A stretch of DNA of 14,072 nt, taken from DATAYA01 sp036272815. Lineage in GTDB: Bacteria; Pseudomonadota; Alphaproteobacteria; Acetobacterales; Acetobacteraceae. Position 1 is the stretch's first letter. Each line of letters starts with the position of its first letter. The stretch spans positions 1 to 14,072 of the forward strand of contig DATAYA010000233.1 of the NCBI GenBank assembly GCA_036272815.1, in the 5' to 3' direction. The notes beneath the pieces are model-generated. The model ran no database searches. It saw only the letters and a list, made by a program, of their open reading frames with translations, and was not told the origin of the DNA. The position numbers and the translations under genes are program-made. This document shows positions 7,562 through 14,072 of the stretch, in pieces.

Positions 7562-8005
7562 CTATGCCGGCGGCGGCAGGAACTCCACCTCGTGCGCGGC
7601 GGCGAGGCGGACAACCTCAGCCGGGTCGGGGACGCCGCTGATCTTCTCGAACAGCTCCCACAGCATCCGCGTCGGCGCCACCCAGAACAGGCAGGTCACG
7701 GCGGAGTCCGACCGGTTGAACAGCCCGTGCGGGACGCCGCGCGGCAACCGGACCAGGTCGCCCGGCCCGGCGGCGCCATCGCGCCCGTCGAGCATCAGCG
7801 CGAGGCGGCCGGAGAAGACATAGACGAACTCCTCCTGCGTCGGGTGGACATGCGGGGGGACGAAGGTCCCGGGCGGGAAAGTGGCGTGCCACGCCATGCT
7901 GCTCTCCGAGCGCTGCATCGGCACGTAGGTCTGGCCGAGGATGTTCCAGGAAATGCCGTCGATCCCCTGGCCGGCCGGCGTCACGCCCGCGCTCATCAGC
8001 GTCAT
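7562..8005 (-). CDS. small single-domain cupin protein
   Basis: A 147-residue cytoplasmic protein with one complete cupin barrel. Motif 1 is PGTFVPPHVHPTQEEFVYVFSG at about 45-66 with metal ligands H52, H54 and E58 or E59; motif 2 is GDLVRLPRGVPHGLFN at 82-97 with the fourth ligand H93. Such proteins bind a divalent metal and may be small dioxygenases, isomerases or sugar/ligand sensors; the specific reaction cannot be read from sequence. The C-terminal helix region WELFEKISGVPDPAEV is typical of small cupins related to quercetin dioxygenase-like proteins. The start ATG at 8005 has GAGGGAG about 8 bases ahead; a second ATG lies three codons in. It shares strand with opgC 96 bp upstream but a repeat fills that gap, so joint transcription is uncertain. 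Confidence 0.88.
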   Translation of the reverse strand: MTLMSAGVTPAGQGIDGISWNILGQTYVPMQRSESSMAWHATFPPGTFVPPHVHPTQEEFVYVFSGRLALMLDGRDGAAGPGDLVRLPRGVPHGLFNRSDSAVTCLFWVAPTRMLWELFEKISGVPDPAEVVRLAAAHEVEFLPPPA

Positions 8006-8080
8006 CGCAAGGCTCCCTCGTGCTGCGGCGGGGCGATGATGGCACGTCCGGCGTCCGGTGACATCCTGCCCACGGCCGCC

Positions 8081-8114
8081 GTCTAAAGGTGGGACGCGCG
8101 TCTAAAAGCGGGAC
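8081..8114. repeat. 15-bp direct repeat, two units 19 bp apart, overlapping the opgC stop
   Basis: GTCTAAAGGTGGGAC (8081-8095) and GTCTAAAAGCGGGAC (8100-8114) agree at 13 of 15 positions. The four spacer bases GCGC make a 10-bp palindrome, GACGCGCGTC (8093-8102), between them. The second unit supplies the last opgC codons and its TAG stop (8104-8102). Repeated short units of this sort occur at the ends of some insertion sequences, for example IS21-type elements, but no transposase is present, so an IS footprint is only one reading. Confidence 0.55.
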
Positions 8115-9310
8115 ATGGGGCGAGACATTCTCCGGCCGACCGCCGGACGCGCGACCGCAACCGCCGTGGCGGCGTGCACCGGCGCGCGCACCTCCTTCCA
8201 CGGCGCGCTCTTGATCCAGCGGGTGAGGGTGCCGACCCCGAACAGGATCGCGAAGCAGACCGCGTTGACACCAAGCTGCGCGGCCGGCCCGGTGCCGATC
8301 TGGTCGAAGGCGACCGCGCCGAGGTCGGCGAGGATGATCGTGCCGAGGAACACCGGCAACGATTGCTGCCCGCAGATCACGAAGGGCCGCATAGCACGCG
8401 CGGAGAGGATGCCCGGCACAAGGTCGACAAGCCGCGTCGCCAGCCAGGCAAGCGCCGCAAAGTGCAGGGTCTCGAGCGGGCCGACATGGGTCTTGTCGAG
8501 ATGGGCGACCGTCCATTCATGCATCGCGCCCAGCACCGGCGTGAGCGACCAGATCGTCTCCACCCGCACGATCACGCCGAAGGCAAGCATGACCCCGGCG
8601 GCGATGTCGAGCGCGCGCGAGGGCGCCGGCAGCCGCACCCAGCCCATCCCCAGCATGAAGGCGCCGAAGAACAGAAGCTGCCAGCCGAACGGATCGAAAT
8701 ACCAGCCGCGCCCGGAAACCGGATTGGCAAGCAGGTTCCAGTGCCAGAACCATGCGCCGAGCCACACGGCCAGCGAGGCGATCGCGACCAATCGACGATC
8801 CACGCGCGCCAGCGCCACCACCGCCGGGACGGTCGCAAGCAGCACGACATAGACCGGCAGGATGTCGAGGTGGCCCGGCACGTAGGTCAGCGAGACGATG
8901 CCCCAGAACGCCTCGAGCGGATCATGGAACATCAGGTCCAGGCCAAGCACCTTCACGTAACCGTGTGCGTCGAACAGGTGCTGGAGCATGCCGGGGATGG
9001 CAGCCACCGCCAGCACCACCGCGATCTGCGCGACATAGAGCACCCACACTCGCTGCAGCACGCGGGCCGAGCCGATCGGCCAGCCGGCCCGCTCGAAGGT
9101 GCGGCCGAAGGCGATCGCGGCGGTATAGCCGGAGACGAACAGGAACACGGATGCGGCATCGGAGAGGCCGAACTGGCCAAACGTCCAGAAACCGAGATTG
9201 TTGAGCCGCATATGGTCGACCATGATGACGAACAGGCAGAGCCCGCGCGCAAGGTCGAGCCGGCGGTCACGCCCCTGCACGTGAGCCGGGGCGATAGTCG
9301 CGTCAGACAT
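8102..9310 (-). CDS. opgC: OpgC-type membrane acyltransferase (periplasmic glucan succinylation family)
   Basis: Polytopic inner-membrane protein of 402 residues with about 10 hydrophobic segments. Members of the OpgC family transfer succinyl groups to osmoregulated periplasmic glucans, and are distant relatives of acyltransferase 3 enzymes. Diagnostic stretches are RDRRLDLARGLCLFVIMVDH at 14-33 (D19 and H33 are likely key residues), YVPGHLDILPVY at 143-154, FDPFGWQLLFF at 205-215, and GQQSLPVF at 314-321. The ATG at 9310 is preceded by GGGGA. The last residues (VGRRMSRPMSRF) fall in or next to a short tandem repeat, so the tail may not be ancestral. It lies 86 bp behind trpE. No opgG/opgH glucan synthesis genes are in the window, so the acceptor is assumed from the family. 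Other acylated envelope sugars are possible. Confidence 0.88.
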   Translation of the reverse strand: MSDATIAPAHVQGRDRRLDLARGLCLFVIMVDHMRLNNLGFWTFGQFGLSDAASVFLFVSGYTAAIAFGRTFERAGWPIGSARVLQRVWVLYVAQIAVVLAVAAIPGMLQHLFDAHGYVKVLGLDLMFHDPLEAFWGIVSLTYVPGHLDILPVYVVLLATVPAVVALARVDRRLVAIASLAVWLGAWFWHWNLLANPVSGRGWYFDPFGWQLLFFGAFMLGMGWVRLPAPSRALDIAAGVMLAFGVIVRVETIWSLTPVLGAMHEWTVAHLDKTHVGPLETLHFAALAWLATRLVDLVPGILSARAMRPFVICGQQSLPVFLGTIILADLGAVAFDQIGTGPAAQLGVNAVCFAILFGVGTLTRWIKSAPWKEVRAPVHAATAVAVARPAVGRRMSRPMSRF

Positions 9311-9319
9311 TTTGGTCCC

Positions 9320-9334
9320 CTGGCGTTCGGCCAG
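9320..9334 (-). promoter_or_regulatory. small hairpin next to the opgC ribosome-binding site
   Basis: CTGGC (9320-9324) and GCCAG (9330-9334) form a 5-bp stem with a 5-base loop. In the opgC leader it ends right against the GGGGA ribosome site before the ATG at 9310, so it could affect initiation. The stem is short and may be chance. Confidence 0.2.
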
Positions 9335-9396
9335 AGATGTAGGCCGATGCGGCCGCGGGGCAATTTACGAAGTGTGACGGGCGGGACTTCTTCTAC

Positions 9397-10896
9397 CTAC
9401 CCCTTCCCCGCCGCGAACCGCACCGCTTCCTCGGCGGCGCGGAACAGGGCGCGGGCCTTGGCGCGGGTCTCCTCGTATTCCGCCTCGGGGGTGGAGTCCG
9501 CCACCACGCCGCCACCGGCCTGGACGTACATGGTGCCGTCCTTCACCACCGCCGTGCGCAGGCCGATGCAGGTGTCCATCGTGCCGTTGGCCGCGAAATA
9601 CCCGATGCAGCCGGCATAGAGGCCGCGCCGCGTCGGCTCCAGCTCTTCGATGATCTCCATCGCGCGGACCTTCGGCGCGCCGGTCAGCGTGCCCGCCGGG
9701 AAGCCCGCGATCAGCGCATCCAGCGCATCCAGACCGGGCCGCAGCCGCCCCTGCACGTTCGAGACGATGTGCATGACGTGACTGAACCGCTCGACCGCGA
9801 AACTCTCTGTTACACGAATGCTGCCCACCTCCGCGACCCGGCCCACATCGTTGCGGCCGAGGTCGAGCAGCATCAGGTGCTCGGCCCGCTCCTTCGGGTC
9901 GGCGAGCAGCTCCGCCTCCAGCGTCTGGTCCTCCTCGTGCGTGGCACCCCGGCGGCGGGTGCCGGCGAGCGGGCGGATCGTCACGATGCCGTCGCGCAGG
10001 CGGACCAGGATCTCGGGCGAGCTGCCGACCACGGCGAAGCCGCCGAAATCGAGAAAGAACAGGAACGGCGCCGGGTTGATCCGCCGCAGCGCGCGATAGA
10101 GCGCGAAGGGCGGCAGCGCGAAGGGGATCGAGAAGCGCTGGCTCGGCACGATCTGGAACGCATCGCCGGCGGCGATGTATTCCTTCATCCGCGTCACGAT
10201 CCCGCGGAACGCCTCTGGCGGGATGTTGGAGACCGGCTCCGGCGGCGGCGGCAGTGCGACCGGCGGGGCCGCGTGCGGCAGCGGCCGGTCGAGCGCCGCC
10301 TCCGCCTCCGCGAGCAGCGCCTGCGCCGCCTCCCAGGCGCGGCCCGCAGGCACGCCCTCGCGCGGATAGCTCGGTGCGAGCAACGTCAGCTCGTCGCGCA
10401 CGTTGTCGAAGATCGCGAACAGGGTCGGGCGGATCAGCACCGCTTCCGGGAGGCCGAGTTCGTCGCGGTTCTTCTCCGGCAGCCGCTCCATCTGGCGGAC
10501 CATGTCGTAGCCGAGATAGCCGACCAGCCCGCCCGACATCGGCGGCAGAAACTCCGGCACCTCGATGCGGGTCTCGGCGACCAGCGCCCGCAGACTTTCG
10601 ATCGCCGGGCGTTCGTCGGCGGAGAAAGCGTGCGGGGCGGAGCGGGCGTGGCGGTTTATTTCTGCGCGACCGCCGCGGCAGCGCCAGACCAGGTCCGGCT
10701 CGAAGCCGATGATCGAATAGCGTCCGCGCGCCGAGCCGCCCTCGATGCTCTCCAGCAGAAAGGCGTTGGGCTTGCCGTGGGCGAGCTTGAGGAAGGCGGC
10801 GACCGGGGTCTCCAGGTCGGCGACCCAGGTGGTCCAGGCCAGCGCGCCGCGCCCTGCGTCGTAGGCGGCGCGGAAGTCTGCGAGGGTCGCGCTCAC
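9397..10896 (-). CDS. trpE: anthranilate synthase component I
   Basis: Converts chorismate to anthranilate with ammonia or glutamine-derived nitrogen from TrpG; first committed step of tryptophan synthesis. The 499-residue length is normal. The N-terminal domain holds the tryptophan feedback element LLES at 47-50, and the chorismate-binding domain spans about 226-482 with RPLAGTRRRG at 308-317, DLGRNDVGRV at 345-354, PAGTLTGAPKVRAMEIIEEL at 400-419 and GGGVVADSTPEAEYEET near 461-477. The feedback motif and gene context favour TrpE over the related PabB. Start is GTG at 10896, overlapping the ppiD stop as GTGA, so translation is probably coupled. No leader peptide or attenuator can sit directly upstream because ppiD occupies that DNA. 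trpG, trpD and trpC, which often follow in related bacteria, are absent; opgC comes next. Confidence 0.96.
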   Translation of the reverse strand: MSATLADFRAAYDAGRGALAWTTWVADLETPVAAFLKLAHGKPNAFLLESIEGGSARGRYSIIGFEPDLVWRCRGGRAEINRHARSAPHAFSADERPAIESLRALVAETRIEVPEFLPPMSGGLVGYLGYDMVRQMERLPEKNRDELGLPEAVLIRPTLFAIFDNVRDELTLLAPSYPREGVPAGRAWEAAQALLAEAEAALDRPLPHAAPPVALPPPPEPVSNIPPEAFRGIVTRMKEYIAAGDAFQIVPSQRFSIPFALPPFALYRALRRINPAPFLFFLDFGGFAVVGSSPEILVRLRDGIVTIRPLAGTRRRGATHEEDQTLEAELLADPKERAEHLMLLDLGRNDVGRVAEVGSIRVTESFAVERFSHVMHIVSNVQGRLRPGLDALDALIAGFPAGTLTGAPKVRAMEIIEELEPTRRGLYAGCIGYFAANGTMDTCIGLRTAVVKDGTMYVQAGGGVVADSTPEAEYEETRAKARALFRAAEEAVRFAAGKG

Positions 10897-12815
10897 GGCC
10901 GGATCGCGCCCTCGATCTGCGCCGTGTTGATCTTCGGGTGCGCCCGCTGGCGCAATCCGTCGACGAAGCTCACCTCGATATCGTTCGCCTCCGCCCCGAG
11001 CAGCGAGTCGCGCAGCCTGCCATAGCCGGCCGGGTCCGCCTTCGGGTCCGGCTCCTGCACCCGCGCGAGCTGGGCCACGACGAAGGCAGTCGGCGTCTGC
11101 ACCATCGTCACCTGGCCCGGCTTGAGGCTGAACAGCGGCCCAACCAGCTCGGCGGGCACGCCTGCGGGCGGGTTCGCCTGCCGCCCGATCGGCGGCGAGG
11201 TCTGCACCGTGGCGCCAGCGGGCCGCGCCGCTTCGCCCATCGGCTGCCCCTGCTGGACGGCGCGCAGCAGCGTCGTCGCCGCCTCGTTCTGCGCGCGCAC
11301 CCGCATCGCGCGGGTCCAGTCGGCCGTCACCTGCGCAGTCACGCCATCGAACGGCTTGGCCGCCTTGGGAGCCACATGCAGCACGCTGACCGCATAATAG
11401 CTGCTTGGCGCGCCACCGGTGCCCGGCACCTCGGTCAGGTGCGGCGGCTCGCCGGGCGTGGCATGGAAGGCGGCGTCGATCAGCGCCGTGCGCAGCGCCG
11501 GCGGCCCGGGGATCGGCGCCGGCTGGCCGGCGGGCGTTAGTCCTTGCGCGTCGAGCGTGCCCTCAACGGCGGCGAGGCCGAGGCCGGTCTTGAGCTTGTC
11601 CAGCGGCGTGCCGCCGGCGAGCTGGTCCTCGACCGCGTTCGCGTCCTTGTAGATCGCCGCCCCGGCGCGCTGCTGGGCGATAATGTCGTGGATCGATCCC
11701 CGCACTTGGGCGAAATCGCGGCTGCTGCCCGGCGTGATCGCGGTCACGCGGATCACGTCGAAGCCGAGCGGCGTCTTGATCGGGTCGGAGATCGCACCCA
11801 CGGCCGGAGCCGCGAACACCGCTTTCGCCAGCTCGGGGGACGGGACATCCGCCGCGGTCGCGGCATCCAGCTCGGTCGCGGTGGCACCCGCCTTGGCCGC
11901 CGCGGCCTGCATCGCGGCCCAATCGGCGCCGCCCTTCCATTGTGCGGCCAGCGCCTGCGCCGCCGCCGCGGCAGGCGCCACGATCACCTGCACCGAGCGC
12001 TTGTCCGGCGTCACGTAATCCGACTTGTGCGCCGCGTAGTAGGCACGCAGGTCGGCCTCTGGAATATCGAGGCCGTGCGCGATGGTCTCGGTCGAAAGCA
12101 CGACGACGCGGACGCGGCGCAGCTCGGGCGTGCTGTAGCGCTTGGGGTGCAGCGCATAGAAGCGGCGGAGCTGCGCCTCCGTCGGCGCCGGGGGTGCGGG
12201 TGCTGCGTCGAAGGGCAGCGTCACCATCGAGGCGATGCGCGTTTCCTCGGCGACGTCGAAGGCCTGCGCGAGCAGGATCGGCGGCACCACCGCGCCGGCG
12301 CGAACCGCCTCCTGCACCTGCCGCCCCGCCATGTCGGCGCGCATCAGGGCAAGGAAGCTCGCCTCGCTCAGATTGTTGTTGGCGAGGATCGCGTTGAACC
12401 GGGTGCGGTCGAACTGCCCGTTCGGACCTCGGAACGCCGGTATCGTGAACACCGCCTCCCGCAGCGCGGGATCGGGCACGGCGATCCCGAGCCGCCTCAC
12501 CTCGCGCTCCAGCAGCACCTGCGCCACCATCTGGTCGAGCGTGCGCTGCGCGATCTCGCGGCGGATCAGCGGGCTCGCCTGCTGGCCGCCGAGCGCCTTC
12601 TGCACCTGGCCGAGCGCGCGCTGGAACTGGTCCTGGAAGGCGGCGCCCTCGATCGCCTGCCCGTCGATCGTCGCCACCGCGGTGCTGCTCGCGCCGCCGG
12701 TGAGCAGGGTGCGGATCATGTCGCCGATCCCCCAGGCGCCGAACGCGACCACCAGGACGAGGAAGAAAACCCGGGCGACCCAGGTGTTGAGGAAGCGGCG
12801 CATCAAGGCGATCAT
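10893..12815 (-). CDS. ppiD: PpiD-like periplasmic folding factor with SurA N-terminal and parvulin-like domains
   Basis: Membrane-anchored periplasmic chaperone, 640 residues from the ATG at 12815. A single N-terminal membrane anchor (about 13-31, VARVFFLVLVVAFGAWGIG) is followed by a SurA/PpiD N-terminal chaperone domain (about 46-190) and a parvulin-like segment (about 270-360, ending ISDPIKTPLGFDVIRV), then a long C-terminal region. The parvulin part begins SVQVIVAP where active enzymes have a histidine (the HILV-type motif), so isomerase activity is doubtful, as is known for E. coli PpiD; chaperone function is more likely. The ATG at 12803 is an equally possible start; neither has a strong ribosome site. 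A much longer frame reaches 13157 but its front overlaps tpiA and does not look like protein. It is the first gene of an operon with trpE. Confidence 0.92.
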   Translation of the reverse strand: MIALMRRFLNTWVARVFFLVLVVAFGAWGIGDMIRTLLTGGASSTAVATIDGQAIEGAAFQDQFQRALGQVQKALGGQQASPLIRREIAQRTLDQMVAQVLLEREVRRLGIAVPDPALREAVFTIPAFRGPNGQFDRTRFNAILANNNLSEASFLALMRADMAGRQVQEAVRAGAVVPPILLAQAFDVAEETRIASMVTLPFDAAPAPPAPTEAQLRRFYALHPKRYSTPELRRVRVVVLSTETIAHGLDIPEADLRAYYAAHKSDYVTPDKRSVQVIVAPAAAAAQALAAQWKGGADWAAMQAAAAKAGATATELDAATAADVPSPELAKAVFAAPAVGAISDPIKTPLGFDVIRVTAITPGSSRDFAQVRGSIHDIIAQQRAGAAIYKDANAVEDQLAGGTPLDKLKTGLGLAAVEGTLDAQGLTPAGQPAPIPGPPALRTALIDAAFHATPGEPPHLTEVPGTGGAPSSYYAVSVLHVAPKAAKPFDGVTAQVTADWTRAMRVRAQNEAATTLLRAVQQGQPMGEAARPAGATVQTSPPIGRQANPPAGVPAELVGPLFSLKPGQVTMVQTPTAFVVAQLARVQEPDPKADPAGYGRLRDSLLGAEANDIEVSFVDGLRQRAHPKINTAQIEGAIRP

Positions 12816-12844
12816 GCGGGTGAATCCGGGCAGCGGCGGGCCGC

Positions 12845-12874
12845 ACCATAGGCAGGCGAACCCGCTATTGCCAG
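12845..12874 (-). promoter_or_regulatory. candidate promoter for ppiD-trpE
   Basis: On the minus strand, CTGGCA (12874-12869, 4 of 6 to the -35 consensus) and TATGGT (12850-12845, 4 of 6 to the -10 consensus) are separated by 18 bases. A start near 12838 would give a leader of about 22 bases before the ATG at 12815. It lies in the 103-bp divergent gap with tpiA. Plausible in position and spacing, but the match is modest. Confidence 0.35.
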
Positions 12875-12918
12875 GGTGGCCAGAAACCGGCCGCGTGCCC
12901 GGCGGTGGAGACGCGACG

Positions 12919-13653
12919 ATGCGCCAGACGATCGCCGGCAACTGGAAGATGAACGGGCTCGCGGCGGATGCCGACCGGCTGGCCGCAGCACTGGCGCAGA
13001 ACGCGGCCGACCTGGCCTGCGACCTGCTGGTCTGTCCGCCCGCGACCGTGCTGGCGCGGGTGGCCCGGGCGCTCGCCGGCACCGCGGTCGCGGTCGGCGG
13101 CCAGGACTGCGCGGCCCAGGCCGACGGCGCGCATACCGGCGACATCTCGGCCGCCATGCTGCGCGATGCCGGCGCGAGCCACGTCGTGCTCGGCCATTCC
13201 GAGCGCCGCCGCGATCATGGCGAGACGGACGAGCTGGTGCGCGAGAAGGTGGTCGCTGCCGCCGCGGCCGGCCTGCTGCCGATCGTTTGTGTCGGCGAGA
13301 CCGACGAGCAGCGCAGCGCCGGCCGCGAGACCGAGGTGGTCGGCTGGCAGATCGAGGGCAGCCTGCCGAAGCCGTTTTCGGGGATGCTCGCCTACGAGCC
13401 AGTGTGGGCGATCGGCAGCGGGCAGAGTGCAACCGAGCGCGACGTCGAGATGATGCACGCCTTCGTCCGCGAGGAACTGATGCGGCAGTTCGGGCCAGAG
13501 GCGGGGCGCGCGGTGCCGATCCTCTATGGCGGGTCGGTCAAGCCGGAGAACGCGGCCGCGTTGCTGGCGGTGCCTGAGGTCGGGGGCGCGCTGGTGGGCG
13601 GGGCGAGCCTGGATGCGGCGGCCTTTCTCGCGATTGCCCGGACGGCGCGATAG
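12919..13653 (+). CDS. tpiA: triosephosphate isomerase
   Basis: Interconverts dihydroxyacetone phosphate and glyceraldehyde 3-phosphate in central carbon metabolism; cytoplasmic TIM barrel, normally a dimer. The 244 residues are close to the usual 250. Catalytic residues are all present: N8 and K10 in GNWKMNG, the electrophilic H93 in VLGHSERR, and the base E160 in AYEPVWAIGSG; the mobile loop 6 (PVWAIGSG, 161-168) and the phosphate-binding LYGGSVKPEN at 202-211 are intact. I chose the ATG at 12919 because GNWKMN follows at the normal distance and GGTGGAG lies about 9 bases upstream; a GTG at 12895 in frame is less likely. It diverges from ppiD, an arrangement seen in Rhodospirillales. secG, often next downstream of tpiA in alphaproteobacteria, is absent. 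Confidence 0.97.
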   Translation: MRQTIAGNWKMNGLAADADRLAAALAQNAADLACDLLVCPPATVLARVARALAGTAVAVGGQDCAAQADGAHTGDISAAMLRDAGASHVVLGHSERRRDHGETDELVREKVVAAAAAGLLPIVCVGETDEQRSAGRETEVVGWQIEGSLPKPFSGMLAYEPVWAIGSGQSATERDVEMMHAFVREELMRQFGPEAGRAVPILYGGSVKPENAAALLAVPEVGGALVGGASLDAAAFLAIARTAR

Positions 13654-13656
13654 GAA

Positions 13657-13691
13657 GGCCTCGGGCGCTGCCCCTGGACCACGCCGAGGCC
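13657..13691 (+). terminator. candidate hairpin terminator after tpiA
   Basis: GGCCTCGG (13657-13664) and CCGAGGCC (13684-13691) are perfect 8-bp complements with a 19-base loop; with one bulged G the stem can extend inward by GC pairs. It begins 4 bases after the tpiA stop. No U-tract follows, as is common in GC-rich genomes, so termination is plausible but unproven. Confidence 0.5.
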
Positions 13692-13975
13692 CCTGCCCCG
13701 GTTCGTCAGATGGAGGTACGGAGGTCGTGGGTCGACCGGTTCCCGATCAGGTCCGGGGCCGGCCATGACAATGGACGATGGCGAGCGGGTGCGAGGATTG
13801 CTCGGGCAAGGCGCTGTTCGGCAAGACCATACCGGGTCAGCGGATCAGCGGCTGCTGCTGGTTCAGCTTGCCATTGATGGCACGTCGAACCGGATCGCGC
13901 CGGTACAGATACTCCTGGGCTGCCAAGCCTCCCCACCCTAGCCCCAGCCGCCCTCAAGTCCTATACCCTGGACTC
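13692..13975. other. gene-poor stretch with possible extragenic repeat and a possible gene relic
   Basis: No confident gene covers this stretch. Around 13715-13775 the sequence (ending GGGGCCGGCCATGACAATGG) resembles, from memory, the dispersed extragenic palindromic repeats built on GGCCGGGC...GGCCATGAC that are common in alphaproteobacteria; this is an impression, not an alignment. Around 13837-13926 the minus strand carries a protein-like frame described separately. The rest shows nothing I can assign. Confidence 0.4.
13837..13926 (-). pseudogene. possible gene relic, C-terminal-like peptide fragment
   Basis: The minus strand reads, in one frame, AAQEYLYRRDPVRR then AINGKLNQQQPLIR and a TGA stop (13839-13837). 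Codon choice and residue mix look like real protein rather than the Arg/Ala/Pro-rich chance frames around it. The frame closes upstream at a TGA (13956-13954) and has no good start codon with ribosome site, so it may be the tail of a gene whose front is lost, perhaps a transposase or another displaced gene. I do not recognise the family. It could also be chance. Confidence 0.25.
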
Positions 13976-14072
13976 ATGGGATTCAAGCAGAAGACTTCCG
14001 ACCGGGCCAAACCCGGCTCCTCTCGCCCGGTCACCCCTCCCCCGGGCACACAGGGCTATTTCCGCCCCCGCG
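13976..14072 (+). CDS. possible partial gene at right edge, unrecognised
   Basis: From the ATG at 13976 a frame runs open to the window edge for 32 codons (MGFKQKTSDRAKP, then a Ser/Pro-rich stretch and GTQGYFRPR). About 26 of 32 third positions are G or C, as in the neighbouring genes. No ribosome site precedes it. A TATACC box at 13962-13967 lies 8 bases before the ATG, which would fit a leaderless transcript, but no convincing -35 is seen. An ATG at 13877 extends the same frame with a less protein-like sequence. The basic, proline-rich start suggests a disordered N-terminus or a chance frame. No function can be assigned. Confidence 0.25.
   Translation, partial: MGFKQKTSDRAKPGSSRPVTPPPGTQGYFRPR

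Noticed and set aside
8174..9619. Open frame (481 codons) on the plus strand opposite opgC
   Set aside because: Hydrophilic His/Arg/Gln-rich shadow of a membrane-protein gene; no ribosome site or domain.
9769..12851. Long plus-strand frames opposite trpE and ppiD (9769-11025 and 11544-12851)
   Set aside because: Same antisense composition pattern; the real genes on the minus strand have full family motifs.
12235..12918. Upstream extension of the tpiA frame by 228 codons
   Set aside because: The extension lies opposite ppiD, lacks homology-like features, and TIM always begins just before GNWKMN; the ATG at 12919 has a ribosome site.
12816..13157. Upstream extension of the ppiD frame by 114 codons
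   Set aside because: It overlaps tpiA in antisense and is Ala/Ser-rich without motif; the membrane anchor starts right after the ATG at 12815.
1..14072. CRISPR arrays, tRNA or rRNA genes, intact transposases, toxin-antitoxin or phage-defence modules
   Set aside because: Looked for regular repeat-spacer patterns, tRNA-like cloverleaf segments and hallmark motifs on both strands; none found. Only short two-copy repeats are present.

Overview
The window is very GC-rich (about 70% by eye), densely packed protein-coding DNA, with strong GC3 bias that opens long spurious frames opposite most genes. The gene content and order (tpiA divergent from ppiD, trpE overlapping the end of ppiD, xseA divergent from purD, an OpgC-type membrane acyltransferase) suggest an alphaproteobacterium, probably Rhodospirillales and most likely Acetobacteraceae-like. 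That placement is inference from gene order and composition; no rRNA or tRNA is present to test it.

Layout. Positions 1-4248 (minus strand) hold a transport block. In transcription order it is a duplicated ABC permease of the nitrate/sulfonate/anion class, its ATPase with an extra C-terminal AAA-associated domain, and a family 5 (peptide/nickel type) substrate-binding protein that runs off the left edge. A 98-bp gap with a 15-bp tandem repeat separates this block from dut. Positions 4347-6238 (minus) hold xseA and dut, joined by a GTGA start/stop overlap. purD (6301-7560, plus) diverges from xseA across 62 bp and converges on a small cupin gene (7562-8005, minus) with one base between the stop codons. 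opgC (8102-9310, minus) ends inside a short tandem repeat. trpE (9397-10896, minus) follows ppiD (10893-12815, minus) with another GTGA overlap. tpiA (12919-13653, plus) diverges from ppiD. The last about 320 bases before position 13976 hold no confident gene; the window ends in a possible partial small gene.

How the genes work together. Most are housekeeping functions: nucleotide hygiene (dut), DNA repair (xseA), purine synthesis (purD), glycolysis (tpiA), periplasmic protein folding (ppiD) and tryptophan synthesis (trpE). opgC probably decorates periplasmic glucans. The accessory interest lies in the transport block, whose permease/ATPase type does not match the neighbouring binding protein, and in two apparent gene-order breaks: trpE is not followed by trpG/trpD/trpC, and tpiA is not followed by secG. 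I found no CRISPR array, intact mobile element, RNA gene or clearly novel multi-gene system. The most unusual items are short repeats and a possible gene relic in intergenic DNA.
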